Assembly (NCBI RefSeq): GCF_001730235.1
Contig: NZ_MIJF01000009.1
Location: 1 to 42,937, forward strand
DNA: 42,937 bases
Direction of reading: 5' to 3'
Source: Vulcanibacillus modesticaldus
GTDB lineage: Bacteria > Bacillota > Bacilli > Tepidibacillales > Tepidibacillaceae
The stretch's first letter is position 1, and every line of letters begins with the position of its first letter. The translations under genes were made by a program, and so were the position numbers. Positions 15,895-23,806 of the stretch are shown here, piece after piece. The notes under the pieces are model-generated. The model searched no databases, was not told the DNA's origin, and saw only the letters and a program-made list of their open reading frames with translations.

Positions 15895-16956
15895 GTGGGC
15901 TATATGAATTTTTACAATCTACAAACATTATCAATTGGAGTAATCTTTATAGTTACAGTTTTAATTGCCCTGTACTTAGGAATTTTGTATGGTAAAAAAA
16001 CGCAAAAAAAAATAATAATCGATGGTAACGATACGTCAAATTATTTAAATGAGACTGAGATGGAAGAGAATAAAAATATTCGCCACTCAATCGTAAAAAA
16101 AATGACTACTCTTCAAGAAGAAATAGATGCAGATTTTTTAGGATTAGCAATCTATGATGCAATGACTGAAGAAATTAGATGGCGTTTAGCTGTTGGAGCA
16201 ACGAATTCACGATATAAGCGAATCGTTATCAGATTAGGAAAAGGAATAGCTGGAGAAGTTATTCAGCTAAATCGCACAATTAAGATTGAGGATTTTCCCC
16301 ACGATGTTTTGGGAGATCCGATAGAATATCCCATTTTATTAGTGGAGTATCTTAAAAGTGTAATCGCGGTGCCCGTTGCGGATCAACAGAGGATCTATGG
16401 TGTGCTTCTTGTTGGTCAAAGAAATAAAAGAATTTTTACTGATATAGAAGAACAGAGAGCTTTACTAAAAGCTAAAGAAATTGCCAAAGAATTGGAATTA
16501 GCTAATATTTTTAAGCGAGTCACTCATGATTCAACAGAAATAACAAATGTAAATATTTATGATTGTATCTTTGTTCAATATTTGATGAGACGCCAACATG
16601 AAATTAATAATGAAAAACGAGGCGAACTTCAGTTTGAAATCTTAGATCAGGCTATTGTTGAGATACCATGGAAAGTTCAGAAAAAATTGATTAAGAACTT
16701 AGAGGAAATATTAAACATAGTTAGTCAAAGAGAAACCGATCGGGTTAATATTAGTATAGTACGTGATGAGAATTATTTAGTAGTTGAATGTATCAGCAAC
16801 AGGATGATACCTTCAACGAAAATGGTTTTTGAAAATATTTATAATCGATTAGGCGAAATAGGTGGCTCTATTATTTCTTACTATGAAAAAGATCAATTAC
16901 ATTTTTTAATGCAAATCCCCTTATCTTTAAAGACTCTAAGTGTACTTTCTGATTAA
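15895..16956 (+). CDS. Membrane-anchored NreA-like GAF protein with a degenerate kinase-like C-terminus
   Basis: A 353-residue protein with one N-terminal membrane helix (about 12-31). A GAF domain (about 65-205) contains RYKRIVIRLGKGIAGEVIQ, DPIEYPILLVEYLKSVIAVP and YGVLLVGQRNKRIF, the pattern of NreA-type nitrate receptors. Residues 215-345 look like the dimerisation and ATPase region of a histidine kinase, but the conserved His is replaced by an uncertain THDSTE context and I see no DxGxG or GLG nucleotide boxes. Staphylococcal NreA is a soluble GAF nitrate receptor that inhibits NreB, so this is probably a tethered nitrate sensor for the upstream two-component system. The GTG at 15895 or the ATG at 15904 could be the start; neither has a strong ribosome binding site. 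Confidence 0.7.
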   Translation: MGYMNFYNLQTLSIGVIFIVTVLIALYLGILYGKKTQKKIIIDGNDTSNYLNETEMEENKNIRHSIVKKMTTLQEEIDADFLGLAIYDAMTEEIRWRLAVGATNSRYKRIVIRLGKGIAGEVIQLNRTIKIEDFPHDVLGDPIEYPILLVEYLKSVIAVPVADQQRIYGVLLVGQRNKRIFTDIEEQRALLKAKEIAKELELANIFKRVTHDSTEITNVNIYDCIFVQYLMRRQHEINNEKRGELQFEILDQAIVEIPWKVQKKLIKNLEEILNIVSQRETDRVNISIVRDENYLVVECISNRMIPSTKMVFENIYNRLGEIGGSIISYYEKDQLHFLMQIPLSLKTLSVLSD

Positions 16957-16970
16957 TGGACTCAATTATG

Positions 16971-16999
16971 TTGACAAAATTCGACATAATTCGTAACAT
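16971..16999 (+). promoter_or_regulatory. Promoter of the small HTH gene
   Basis: TTGACA and TAACAT are separated by exactly 17 bp, a good housekeeping promoter. The spacer contains the direct repeat AATTCG-acat-AATTCG, which could be an operator. Confidence 0.7.
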
Positions 17000-17044
17000 G
17001 GGATTAACAGTACTGGAGAGTTCTATTTAGAGGGGTTATGTAGA

Positions 17045-17317
17045 TTGGAAAGCAGAAAAATAACTAGAAAACTAAAAACTTGGAAGATCATCAATGAGCC
17101 TTTGTATGATGCTATTGCTGTAAAATATCGGAAGTTAATGGAATTTTCCCGTGATGTAGGAAAAAGCCATCGTCAAGTTCAGAGATGGATTTTTGAAGGG
17201 GCAATTCCTAGGGAAGAAGTTAAAATGAATATTAGCAAAATCCTTGATAAACCAACTTATATTTTATTTGATAAAGAAAAAATCGATGAGCGAAAGCGAC
17301 AACTTAATAGGTATTAA
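17045..17317 (+). CDS. Small HTH-containing protein
   Basis: A 90-residue basic protein. Residues about 28-75 (LMEFSRDVGKSHRQVQRWIFEGAIPREEVKMNISKIL) read as a helix-turn-helix of the XRE/Cro type, with the segment KSHRQVQRW as the likely recognition helix. The TTG at 17045 is preceded by GAGGGG, 9 nt away. It has its own promoter at 16971-16999 and a hairpin afterwards, so it is a single-gene unit next to the nitrate block. I do not recognise the family; the target is unknown, and autoregulation through the repeat in its promoter is possible. Confidence 0.6.
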   Translation: MESRKITRKLKTWKIINEPLYDAIAVKYRKLMEFSRDVGKSHRQVQRWIFEGAIPREEVKMNISKILDKPTYILFDKEKIDERKRQLNRY

Positions 17318-17334
17318 TTTAACTCCCTTATTTT

Positions 17335-17369
17335 GAACTGACTCCTGTCAAGTGAACAGGGGTCAGTTC
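17335..17369 (+). terminator. Hairpin after the small HTH gene
   Basis: GAACTGACTCCTGT pairs with AACAGGGGTCAGTTC (one bulged base) over a short loop. The T-run is not immediate but a run of seven T follows about 18 nt later, so termination is probable rather than certain. Confidence 0.6.
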
Positions 17370-17446
17370 ATCTTTAAAGGGGGTTTTTTTCTAATAGGTT
17401 AAAAATTACCGCACTTATACAAAATACAATCATTAATTAAATCAGT

Positions 17447-17557
17447 CTTAAGAAGTAGAAAGAAACCTCCGAAGGGCTGTGTTATGAAAGTATATTTAAA
17501 ATTATCATGTAAGTGAGTAATTCGAAAAGAAATACTTCTTAAGGTAAAGGAGGTTTC
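17447..17557 (+). promoter_or_regulatory. Leader with crossing complementary segments that can sequester the ribosome binding site
   Basis: CTTAAGAAGTA (17447-17457) is the exact complement of TACTTCTTAAG (17533-17543), and GAAACCTCC (17462-17470) is the exact complement of GGAGGTTTC (17549-17557). The last is the Shine-Dalgarno of the 51-codon gene. The order is A-B-A'-B', so the two stems cross and would form a pseudoknot or two alternative folds. The upstream GAAACCTCC acts as an anti-Shine-Dalgarno. Confidence 0.55.
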
Positions 17558-17560
17558 ATA

Positions 17561-17716
17561 ATGGTATTACAGATCGGTAACTATCGAATAACCATCGAGA
17601 AAAAAGCTAGCTCTTACAAAGGTCAGCAAGTTATGATAAAAGATATTGATGATGAAATAGATAAGATAAAGGTTGAGTTATTATCTAAGTCGGCATTATA
17701 TCGATTTTGGCGATAA
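17561..17716 (+). CDS. Small uncharacterised protein (51 residues)
   Basis: A 51-residue soluble protein (MVLQIGNYRITIEKKASSYK, then an acidic/basic helix and YRFWR at the end). It is preceded by a very strong ribosome binding site (AAAGGAGG) 7 nt before the ATG and by a structured leader that can hide that site. I do not recognise a family. The predicted pattern is a short beta-hairpin followed by an amphipathic helix (IKDIDDEIDKIKVELLSKSALY). It lies 55 nt upstream of liaF but is probably a separate unit, since a short hairpin (TATCG/CGATA) overlaps its stop. Confidence 0.6.
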   Translation: MVLQIGNYRITIEKKASSYKGQQVMIKDIDDEIDKIKVELLSKSALYRFWR

Positions 17717-17771
17717 TTTTTGGAAAAAAGCAGATAAAAGATGGTAAAATCTTAACTAGGAGGGGTGTCAA

Positions 17772-18539
17772 ATGTCCAAATACATGATTGGGATATTAAT
17801 AATATTATTTGGTATTTACAACTTACTTAAAAATTTTGGTATTGACTTAGGATTAGAAAGTATAGTTGGTACTTATTGGCCTGTAATTATTATTGTGATA
17901 GGTATTAAATTTTTTTTAGAAGGGTTAATTAGGTTCATTTCCGGTTTAAAGAAAGATTATTGGAGGACTAGAAAACTAATTCATGGAACAATAATTATTG
18001 TTCTGGGAGTTTTCTTATTGGGCAATAATTTAGGATGGTTCGAAATGACTTTTAGTGATTTTTGGAGTCTACTATGGCCATTACTTTTGATCTATATCGG
18101 TATTAATATCCTATTTAAACCAAAATGGTATGAAGTAGACATTGATAGAGAAGATGATAAACATCTTGTTAGGCGAAAAAGTTGGGTTGGTGAAGTTGTA
18201 TTGGGCGGCGGTAATACTTGGAATTTAGACGATGTAAAAATATGGCATGGGATAGGTTCTACTTATGTTGATTTGACAAGTGCAATTATTCCGGAACGTG
18301 AGGTAATGATTGATATAGTTGCTATGGTCGGTGAGATAACTTTATTATTACCTGAAGATATACCAATAAAGGTAAATGCTGGAGTGAAAGTCGGTGAGTT
18401 AAATATGATGCATCAAAAATATTCAGGCAAGGGCCGTTTTGTAACCTACGAAAGTGAAGATTACAAGGAAAAACAAAAAAAACTAAATATAATGATTTCA
18501 CTTTCAGTTGGTGAAGTAACGATTAAGCGAGTGGATTGA
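17772..18539 (+). CDS. liaF: LiaF-like envelope stress regulator
   Basis: A 255-residue membrane protein. Four membrane helices lie in the first 120 residues (MIGILIILFGIYNLL, WPVIIIVIGIKFFL, GTIIIVLGVFLLG, LLWPLLLIYIGINIL). A cytoplasmic or surface beta-rich domain follows (about 135-255) with the repeated IVAMVGEITLLLPEDIPIKV and KVGELNM pattern of the cell-wall-active antibiotic response domain. LiaF inhibits the LiaS kinase in the absence of envelope stress in B. subtilis. Its stop overlaps the possible TTG of the next gene, and the order F-S-R matches the usual operon. Confidence 0.9.
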   Translation: MSKYMIGILIILFGIYNLLKNFGIDLGLESIVGTYWPVIIIVIGIKFFLEGLIRFISGLKKDYWRTRKLIHGTIIIVLGVFLLGNNLGWFEMTFSDFWSLLWPLLLIYIGINILFKPKWYEVDIDREDDKHLVRRKSWVGEVVLGGGNTWNLDDVKIWHGIGSTYVDLTSAIIPEREVMIDIVAMVGEITLLLPEDIPIKVNAGVKVGELNMMHQKYSGKGRFVTYESEDYKEKQKKLNIMISLSVGEVTIKRVD

Positions 18540-18541
18540 AG

Positions 18542-19669
18542 ATGAAACTTTTTCAACCAAAAAAACTTGTTAGTATTCAATGGATTATTCTAAGGGAACA
18601 TTTTAAAGGAGCTTTTTTTACAGTAGTAGCAATTGATTTTTTATTCCTATTTTTTAGTTGGATAATTACTGAAATTTTACCTTGGAGAGAGTCAGTTGAA
18701 AGTTTCTTGGGATTTCCAATTTACTCACTAACTTATTTTTCTATTTTAGGGATGATTTTTGTTGTTGGGACGATTTTTGCTTTGATATCAACTATTTTTG
18801 TCGGATATCCTTTAGGAAACTGGCTTAAAAAAAGTTTATATGCAATTACGGATGCTGCTGAAACTTTTTCTAGAGGAAAATTGGATCATCGCATCCAAAT
18901 TAAAGAATATGATGAGGTGGCTTTAGTAGCTTTGCGCTTTAATCAGATGGCTGACCGAATTCAGAACCAAGTTAATTCTTTGCAACGATTGATCGATGAA
19001 AATGCTAGACTTGTAAAAGAGACTAAATATTCAGCTACCTTAGATGAGAGACGACGTTTAGCAAATGAATTGCACGATGCAATTAGTCAGCAACTCTTTG
19101 CAATTTCGATGACATTAGCCTCATTGTCTAAAATGATGACAATTGATCCAGAAAATGCTAAGAAGATTTTTTTGAATTTAGAAGGGATGGTTGCTAATGC
19201 TCAACAGGAGTTGCGAGCTTTAATTATGGATCTTCGTCCTATAACCTTAGAAGGATCTTCCCTGGTTGAGGGAGTTGAAAAACTTTTAAAGGAATTGCAA
19301 CAAAAACATTCCCAAATTCTTTGGGAGTGGGAAGTTGATAAACAATTATCCTTAAATCAAGGTATTGAGGATCAACTATTTCGAATTATTCAAGAAGCAT
19401 TATCTAATATGTTACGGCACTCAAAGGCGAAGCGTTTTCGTTTAAAATTGATAAGCAAAAAGGATCGGATATTTCTGGTGATGGAAGATAATGGAGTAGG
19501 TTTTAAGATTTTAGAGAAGAAAACGAGTTCGTATGGATTAACAACGATGAGAGAAAGAGTTGAAGAAATTGGTGGTAGATTGGATATTCTTACATATCCT
19601 AATAAAGGTACAAGAATTGAAATTAGAGTACCTATAGGGACCGGAAGAAGGAGGGAAGTTGATGGATAG
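18542..19669 (+). CDS. liaS: LiaS-like sensor histidine kinase
   Basis: A 375-residue kinase. It has two membrane helices (about 24-45 and 63-90) with a short outside loop, a HAMP domain (about 95-150), HisKA_3 with phosphoacceptor His178 (ERRRLANELHDAISQQL) and HATPase_c (DQLFRIIQEALSNMLRHS, EDNGVGF, YGLTTMRERV). The short sensor region fits an intramembrane-sensing kinase that relies on LiaF. I chose the ATG at 18542, 7 nt after GAGTGG; a TTG two codons earlier is the alternative. It overlaps liaR by 8 bp at its end. Confidence 0.88.
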   Translation: MKLFQPKKLVSIQWIILREHFKGAFFTVVAIDFLFLFFSWIITEILPWRESVESFLGFPIYSLTYFSILGMIFVVGTIFALISTIFVGYPLGNWLKKSLYAITDAAETFSRGKLDHRIQIKEYDEVALVALRFNQMADRIQNQVNSLQRLIDENARLVKETKYSATLDERRRLANELHDAISQQLFAISMTLASLSKMMTIDPENAKKIFLNLEGMVANAQQELRALIMDLRPITLEGSSLVEGVEKLLKELQQKHSQILWEWEVDKQLSLNQGIEDQLFRIIQEALSNMLRHSKAKRFRLKLISKKDRIFLVMEDNGVGFKILEKKTSSYGLTTMRERVEEIGGRLDILTYPNKGTRIEIRVPIGTGRRREVDG

Positions 19670-20294
19670 AAAAATCAGAGTGTTAGTGATTGATGATCAT
19701 GAGATGGTCAGAATGGGACTAACAACTTTTCTATCATTAGAACCTGATATGGAAGTTGTTGGTGAAGGAAGTAATGGAAAAGATGGTGTTGAATTAGCAT
19801 GTAAGTTGAATCCGGATGTTGTTTTAATGGATCTAGTAATGGATGAAATGGATGGTATAGCTGCTACCAAAGAACTAAAAAAGAAATGTCCCAATGTGAA
19901 GGTAATTGTCTTAACCAGTTTTATTGAACAGGATAAAGTTTTTTCTGTTATTGAAGCAGGTGCATTTAGTTATTTATTAAAAACTTCCCGAGCAGAAGAA
20001 ATTACAACGGCAATCCGTCAAGCTGTCATTGGTATTCCTACCATTGATAGCAAGGTGACAGGTATGATGATTAATAGAATGCAAAAGGAACCACCAAAGC
20101 ATGAACATTTAACCCCTAGGGAATTAGAAGTACTCTCATTAATCGGTAAAGGAATGAGTAATAAAGAGATAGGTGAGACTTTATTTATTGGAATAAAAAC
20201 TGTAAAAACCCATGTAAGCAATATTTTAGCAAAGTTAGAATTAGATGATCGAACTCAAGCCGCAATATATGCTAATAAACATGGGTTAAGTTAA
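19662..20294 (+). CDS. liaR: LiaR-like response regulator
   Basis: A 210-residue NarL-family regulator. The receiver has the D pair in VIDDHEM and phosphoacceptor D57 (VVLMDLVMDEMDG). The LuxR-type HTH is at about 145-205 (LTPRELEVLSLIGKGMSNKEIGETLFIGIKTVKTHVSNIL). The ATG at 19662 follows AAGGAGGG by 6 nt; a TTG directly before it is possible. In B. subtilis LiaR activates liaIH and its own operon; no liaIH is visible here. The gene converges with the dehydrogenase gene, leaving only 10 nt between them. Confidence 0.88.
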   Translation: MDRKIRVLVIDDHEMVRMGLTTFLSLEPDMEVVGEGSNGKDGVELACKLNPDVVLMDLVMDEMDGIAATKELKKKCPNVKVIVLTSFIEQDKVFSVIEAGAFSYLLKTSRAEEITTAIRQAVIGIPTIDSKVTGMMINRMQKEPPKHEHLTPRELEVLSLIGKGMSNKEIGETLFIGIKTVKTHVSNILAKLELDDRTQAAIYANKHGLS

Positions 20295-20304
20295 CTCTAA
20301 CTTT

Positions 20305-21006
20305 TTACTTCTTTCTAGCAATCATGTGTCTTTGGGGACGTAAGGTTATTTCAGACATAATCGTGCCATCACGTTGAGATAATACTGTTTCTAAAGCATT
20401 AGCAACGCACTCAGGTGTTATATAACTTTCTGGCAATTCAGCTTCTTTAAAATCTAAATGTTCGTAAAAGGGGGTTTTTGTGATATCTGGATGGATAGCA
20501 ATTATCTTCACTCCAGATTTACGAACTTCGTCGAACAAACTAGTACTAAAATGTGACAAAGCAGCTTTGGTTGCCGCGTAAGCACATCCATAGGTACTAG
20601 ATTTTTTTGCAGTAATTGAGGAAATGTTTACAATGAACCCCTTAGTCTTTTTCAACTCCCGCAATAGTAAATGTGTAATGATAAGTGGTGCTTGTATATT
20701 AGTTTTAACCATCGATTCGATTTGTTTAGGATTTATTTGTTCATGGGGACCAAAATATCCAACCCCAGCGTTATTTACTAAAATAAAAATCTCCTTTTCC
20801 TGCTTTTTTATTTCTTTGATATTCTTAGTTAGCTCATTTGTATCTGTAATATCGCAGGAAACTTTAATAAATAAAGGGTTATCATAGCTTGTCTTTGCAA
20901 AGTCTCTTGCGAAACCATATACTTTATAGCCTAGTTCGATCAATTTTATTGATACCTGTAAGCCAATCCCTGAGGATGCACCTGTAACAATGGCTGACTT
21001 CATCAT
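20305..21006 (-). CDS. Short-chain dehydrogenase/reductase
   Basis: A 233-residue classical SDR. It has the nucleotide-binding TGASSGIG at 8-15, the NNAG motif at 78-81, the catalytic serine in ISSITAK near 130 and the YAATK catalytic pair Y143/K147. It is a cytoplasmic NAD(P)H oxidoreductase of unknown substrate. Two ATGs in tandem (21006 and 21003) both lie close to GAGGAG. It follows the SPL-family gene with 10 nt between, so it belongs to the nadK-phosphorylase-spl-SDR unit. The substrate cannot be told from sequence. Confidence 0.85.
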   Translation of the reverse strand: MMKSAIVTGASSGIGLQVSIKLIELGYKVYGFARDFAKTSYDNPLFIKVSCDITDTNELTKNIKEIKKQEKEIFILVNNAGVGYFGPHEQINPKQIESMVKTNIQAPLIITHLLLRELKKTKGFIVNISSITAKKSSTYGCAYAATKAALSHFSTSLFDEVRKSGVKIIAIHPDITKTPFYEHLDFKEAELPESYITPECVANALETVLSQRDGTIMSEITLRPQRHMIARKK

Positions 21007-21016
21007 GCTACTCCTC

Positions 21017-22027
21017 TCATATAAAAATTTTATCAGCTGGTATATAGTTATTAATCATTTGGTATATTTCTTTTACTAGCATATTGGTAATCTCGTCAGA
21101 ATAACTCACAACACCATTTTTTATCTCAAAGGAATAGTAAAGTAAAGCAGAATCAGAACGGTGTTTTTTGATACTCTTCAGGTAATCCTTCGGCATCCGA
21201 AATACACCGATGCTAGCATCTTCAATTTTGTTTATAGGTAAAACGTTAAATGTTTTATCAATACATTCTTTGTAATGTTTTTTCCAATTTTCAATATGAA
21301 GAATTGGATCGAAACTAAGTCTAACTTTCCATCCATCATCAATAGCCTGTTTGATACTGTTTAGTCTTGCCTCAAGGGAAGGTGTTCCCCGTTCGTATTG
21401 TTGCACAACTTCCTCTGGAGAGATCGTCCAAGCTAAGATAACATTATCTGCCGGTGATAGATGTTTAATAGCTGAATAGTTTACGCTTTTAGTTCTAATC
21501 TCAATCGATAAATCAGGTTGATCTGTTGCAAATTCAATCCAGGTTGAAGCAAAAGGAACAATATTTTCTAGTGCTAAAAGGTCAGTGTCATAAGAGATAG
21601 CTAGGTAGACTGGATGTTTTTTTAACTGTTGTTTTAATTCAGTTAAAAAATCCTCGATATTGACAAAAATTACAATATTAGAAGAAGAAAACATTCCTTG
21701 TAGATAACAATAATCACAATGGTAAATACAATTCAAAATTGAGGCTGTATAGTAAAAATGTTGATTACCAAAGTCATGACAAACCTCTGCACCAGGATAG
21801 ATAAAGTTATCTTTTTTTTTGGCTAAAATTAATTTTTGGCTATTTTTTTGTAAAAAAAAGTTTTGTTTAGAACGATTAAAGACGTCTTTATAATGTTCGA
21901 TCTCGATTACTTTCGCCTTTGGAAAGCGATTAAGTATTCTTTTAGTTAAATGATGATCTAAAATTTCTTTTTCAATATAGATATGGGAAAAATTATTTAA
22001 AAAGAAGTCGTTCTTTGATCTGTTCAA
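21017..22027 (-). CDS. SPL-family radical SAM protein (spore photoproduct lyase-like)
   Basis: A 336-residue radical SAM protein. With six more residues counted from an upstream ATG, the cluster ligands are C106, C110 and C113 (LNCIYHCDYCYLQG), followed by VNIEDFL as in SplB. The later segments TWIEFATDQPD, NVILAWTISPEEVVQQYERGTPS and KVRLSFDPILHIENWKKHY also follow SplB. Where B. subtilis/Geobacillus SplB has the hydrogen-donor cysteine (AACTSD), this protein reads AISYDTD, with Tyr at the aligned place. It may therefore be a related enzyme rather than a true lyase. I prefer the TTG at 22027 because AGGGGA lies 6 nt upstream; the ATG at 22045 is the alternative. It overlaps the phosphorylase gene. 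Confidence 0.8.
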   Translation of the reverse strand: MNRSKNDFFLNNFSHIYIEKEILDHHLTKRILNRFPKAKVIEIEHYKDVFNRSKQNFFLQKNSQKLILAKKKDNFIYPGAEVCHDFGNQHFYYTASILNCIYHCDYCYLQGMFSSSNIVIFVNIEDFLTELKQQLKKHPVYLAISYDTDLLALENIVPFASTWIEFATDQPDLSIEIRTKSVNYSAIKHLSPADNVILAWTISPEEVVQQYERGTPSLEARLNSIKQAIDDGWKVRLSFDPILHIENWKKHYKECIDKTFNVLPINKIEDASIGVFRMPKDYLKSIKKHRSDSALLYYSFEIKNGVVSYSDEITNMLVKEIYQMINNYIPADKIFI

Positions 22028-22829
22028 AATACTTCTTCCCCTCATATTTTGATTCTACATATGTATCCGAAAAGTCATCTAAGATGGAAAGATTATGTTT
22101 AGTACGAATGATAAATTGTTTAGCTAGTTGTATCAATTGATGACGCATTGTTGATGATAGTTGTAAATTGTCACCGATTTTTGATAACAATTTATAGTCA
22201 TCCTCGGTTAATAAGTCAGTTATATTTACTTGATTGATTGCTAAACTATTTTGGATTAATTTTAAGATGTTTGTCAAGTTTTCATTGATTAGCTTGGTTA
22301 CCATCTCTTTAGAAACGGTTGTTGGCTCAAGGAAATCCGATACTATCTTAACCAAGTATATATTGTGTGGAGGTAAGAAGGAAGAGGCGGCTTCAAAAAA
22401 ACCAGCCCCTTCCATGTCGAACAAATCTCCTTGGAAATTCTTGGTTAAGGACTTGTCTACAATTTGAGAAAATGTTTCTAATGTTCCCTCAGAAAAAGGA
22501 TGTTTAATTATGATATCTGGATAATAGCTTTTGTTAGTTTCATGATAAATGACTTTATGACATAGAAAAGCTTGTCCTAGATGAAAGTCTTTGTTTTTTG
22601 TCCCAGCAACACCAATATTAAGGATTAAATCTGAGGTTTTAGCATTAAACAAGGTTAATAGGTAGGTAGTTGCAATTGTAGCAGTGAAGACACCAGTACC
22701 ACTTATGATAAGTTTTATTTCATCATTTTCAAAGATTTGATATTTTGATATTTTGTGTGTTCTTTTTAAATTATAGTATTCGATCAGTGGTTTTGCTTCA
22801 TGATAGATGGCTGTTACTATATATATCAT
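21993..22829 (-). CDS. Nucleoside phosphorylase/MTA-SAH-nucleosidase-like protein
   Basis: A 278-residue cytoplasmic protein. Residues 1-190 follow the PNP/UDP phosphorylase fold: AIYHEAKPL at the start with a Glu at the MTAN Glu12 place, the phosphate-loop-like ISGTGVFTA, NIGVAGTKN, the substrate motif FDMEGAGFFE and VKIVSDFLEP with the catalytic Asp. About 80 helical residues follow that the usual nucleosidase lacks. It directly precedes and overlaps the SPL-family gene, so the two probably act together, for example on a nucleoside or SAM by-product (5'-deoxyadenosine). That pairing is inference. The ribosome binding site is GAGGAG. Confidence 0.75.
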   Translation of the reverse strand: MIYIVTAIYHEAKPLIEYYNLKRTHKISKYQIFENDEIKLIISGTGVFTATIATTYLLTLFNAKTSDLILNIGVAGTKNKDFHLGQAFLCHKVIYHETNKSYYPDIIIKHPFSEGTLETFSQIVDKSLTKNFQGDLFDMEGAGFFEAASSFLPPHNIYLVKIVSDFLEPTTVSKEMVTKLINENLTNILKLIQNSLAINQVNITDLLTEDDYKLLSKIGDNLQLSSTMRHQLIQLAKQFIIRTKHNLSILDDFSDTYVESKYEGKKYFEQIKERLLFK

Positions 22830-22855
22830 TGTATAACTCCTCGATTCAAAATAAC

Positions 22856-23656
22856 TTAGTCCATGTGCTGACTACCGATGAATGCATCTCTCACTCGATT
22901 CCAAAAAGGGAATGGGCGATAGCGCGCAAACCTTATTTTTTCATCGGCAACGGTACATTGAATTGAAATAATATCTTTCATTTGCATGCTTAGATGATCA
23001 AGTGTTAAAGAGATAACTGTTTTGTGTTGTGGATATAAATCGATACAGTGATGTTTTGGCAATAGTAATGGCGAACCGATCGTTCGATAAACTCGATTGT
23101 TAATCGAAGCCATTTCACTGACTTGAATTGATTCTAAGGTTGGATGAATTACTGCTCCTCCTAAACTCTTATTATAGCCTGTGCTCCCTGAAGGTGTGGA
23201 GATACATAGTCCGTCTCCTCGAAACATTTCAAAATCTTCATGGTTAATTTTAATTTTCATCACTAGAGTTTTTTCAATATTTTTAACCGTAAATTCATTT
23301 AGAGCAAGTAGTTGAACCTCTTCATTTTCAGTTATTATGTTGATTTTTACTAATGGATATTCGATGTATTGTAATGGCTTCGTTGCTATCAAAGAAGCCA
23401 ACATTTCTAATTCGTTAGGTTGCCAATCTGCATAGAACCCTAGATGGCCAGTATGTATCCCTAAAAAGGCTACCTTGTCCAATCGGTGTTTATTAGCATG
23501 AAAAGCTTCAAGCATTGTTCCATCTCCCCCAATCGAGATTATCAAGTCTGGGGATTTGGAGTCTTCTATTAAATTATTTTCTGATGCATATTTGTGAAAT
23601 TGATCTTTAATGTCGTTTGATAGTTCGTCTTCGCGATAAACTAAGGTATACTTCAT
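22856..23656 (-). CDS. nadK: NAD kinase
   Basis: A 266-residue cytoplasmic kinase that phosphorylates NAD to NADP. The signature SIGGDGTMLEAFH lies at 41-53 (GGDGT at 43-47), and the second motif PSGSTGYNKSLGGAVIHP is at about 155-172. The length agrees with B. subtilis NadF/NadG (about 265). The ATG has GGAGG 7 nt upstream. It heads the minus-strand unit with the phosphorylase-like, SPL-family and dehydrogenase genes. Confidence 0.95.
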   Translation of the reverse strand: MKYTLVYREDELSNDIKDQFHKYASENNLIEDSKSPDLIISIGGDGTMLEAFHANKHRLDKVAFLGIHTGHLGFYADWQPNELEMLASLIATKPLQYIEYPLVKINIITENEEVQLLALNEFTVKNIEKTLVMKIKINHEDFEMFRGDGLCISTPSGSTGYNKSLGGAVIHPTLESIQVSEMASINNRVYRTIGSPLLLPKHHCIDLYPQHKTVISLTLDHLSMQMKDIISIQCTVADEKIRFARYRPFPFWNRVRDAFIGSQHMD

Positions 23657-23767
23657 TAAATGACCTCCAAAATAGCTATTTTATAGTGAAAATTTACACT
23701 TATAAAAACATTTTATCTTTTACTCTATTATACAGTATTGACAATAGATAATTATAGAAGAATATAA

Positions 23768-23795
23768 AAGGGTGCTTTTTAAAAGCACCCAAAAA
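23768..23795 (-). terminator. Terminator of the feo operon
   Basis: GGGTGCTTTT and AAAAGCACCC form a perfect stem with a minimal loop. On the minus strand it is followed by TTTTATATT. It lies 12 nt after the feoB membrane gene. Confidence 0.85.
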
Positions 23796-23806
23796 TTTGC
23801 TGTTCT

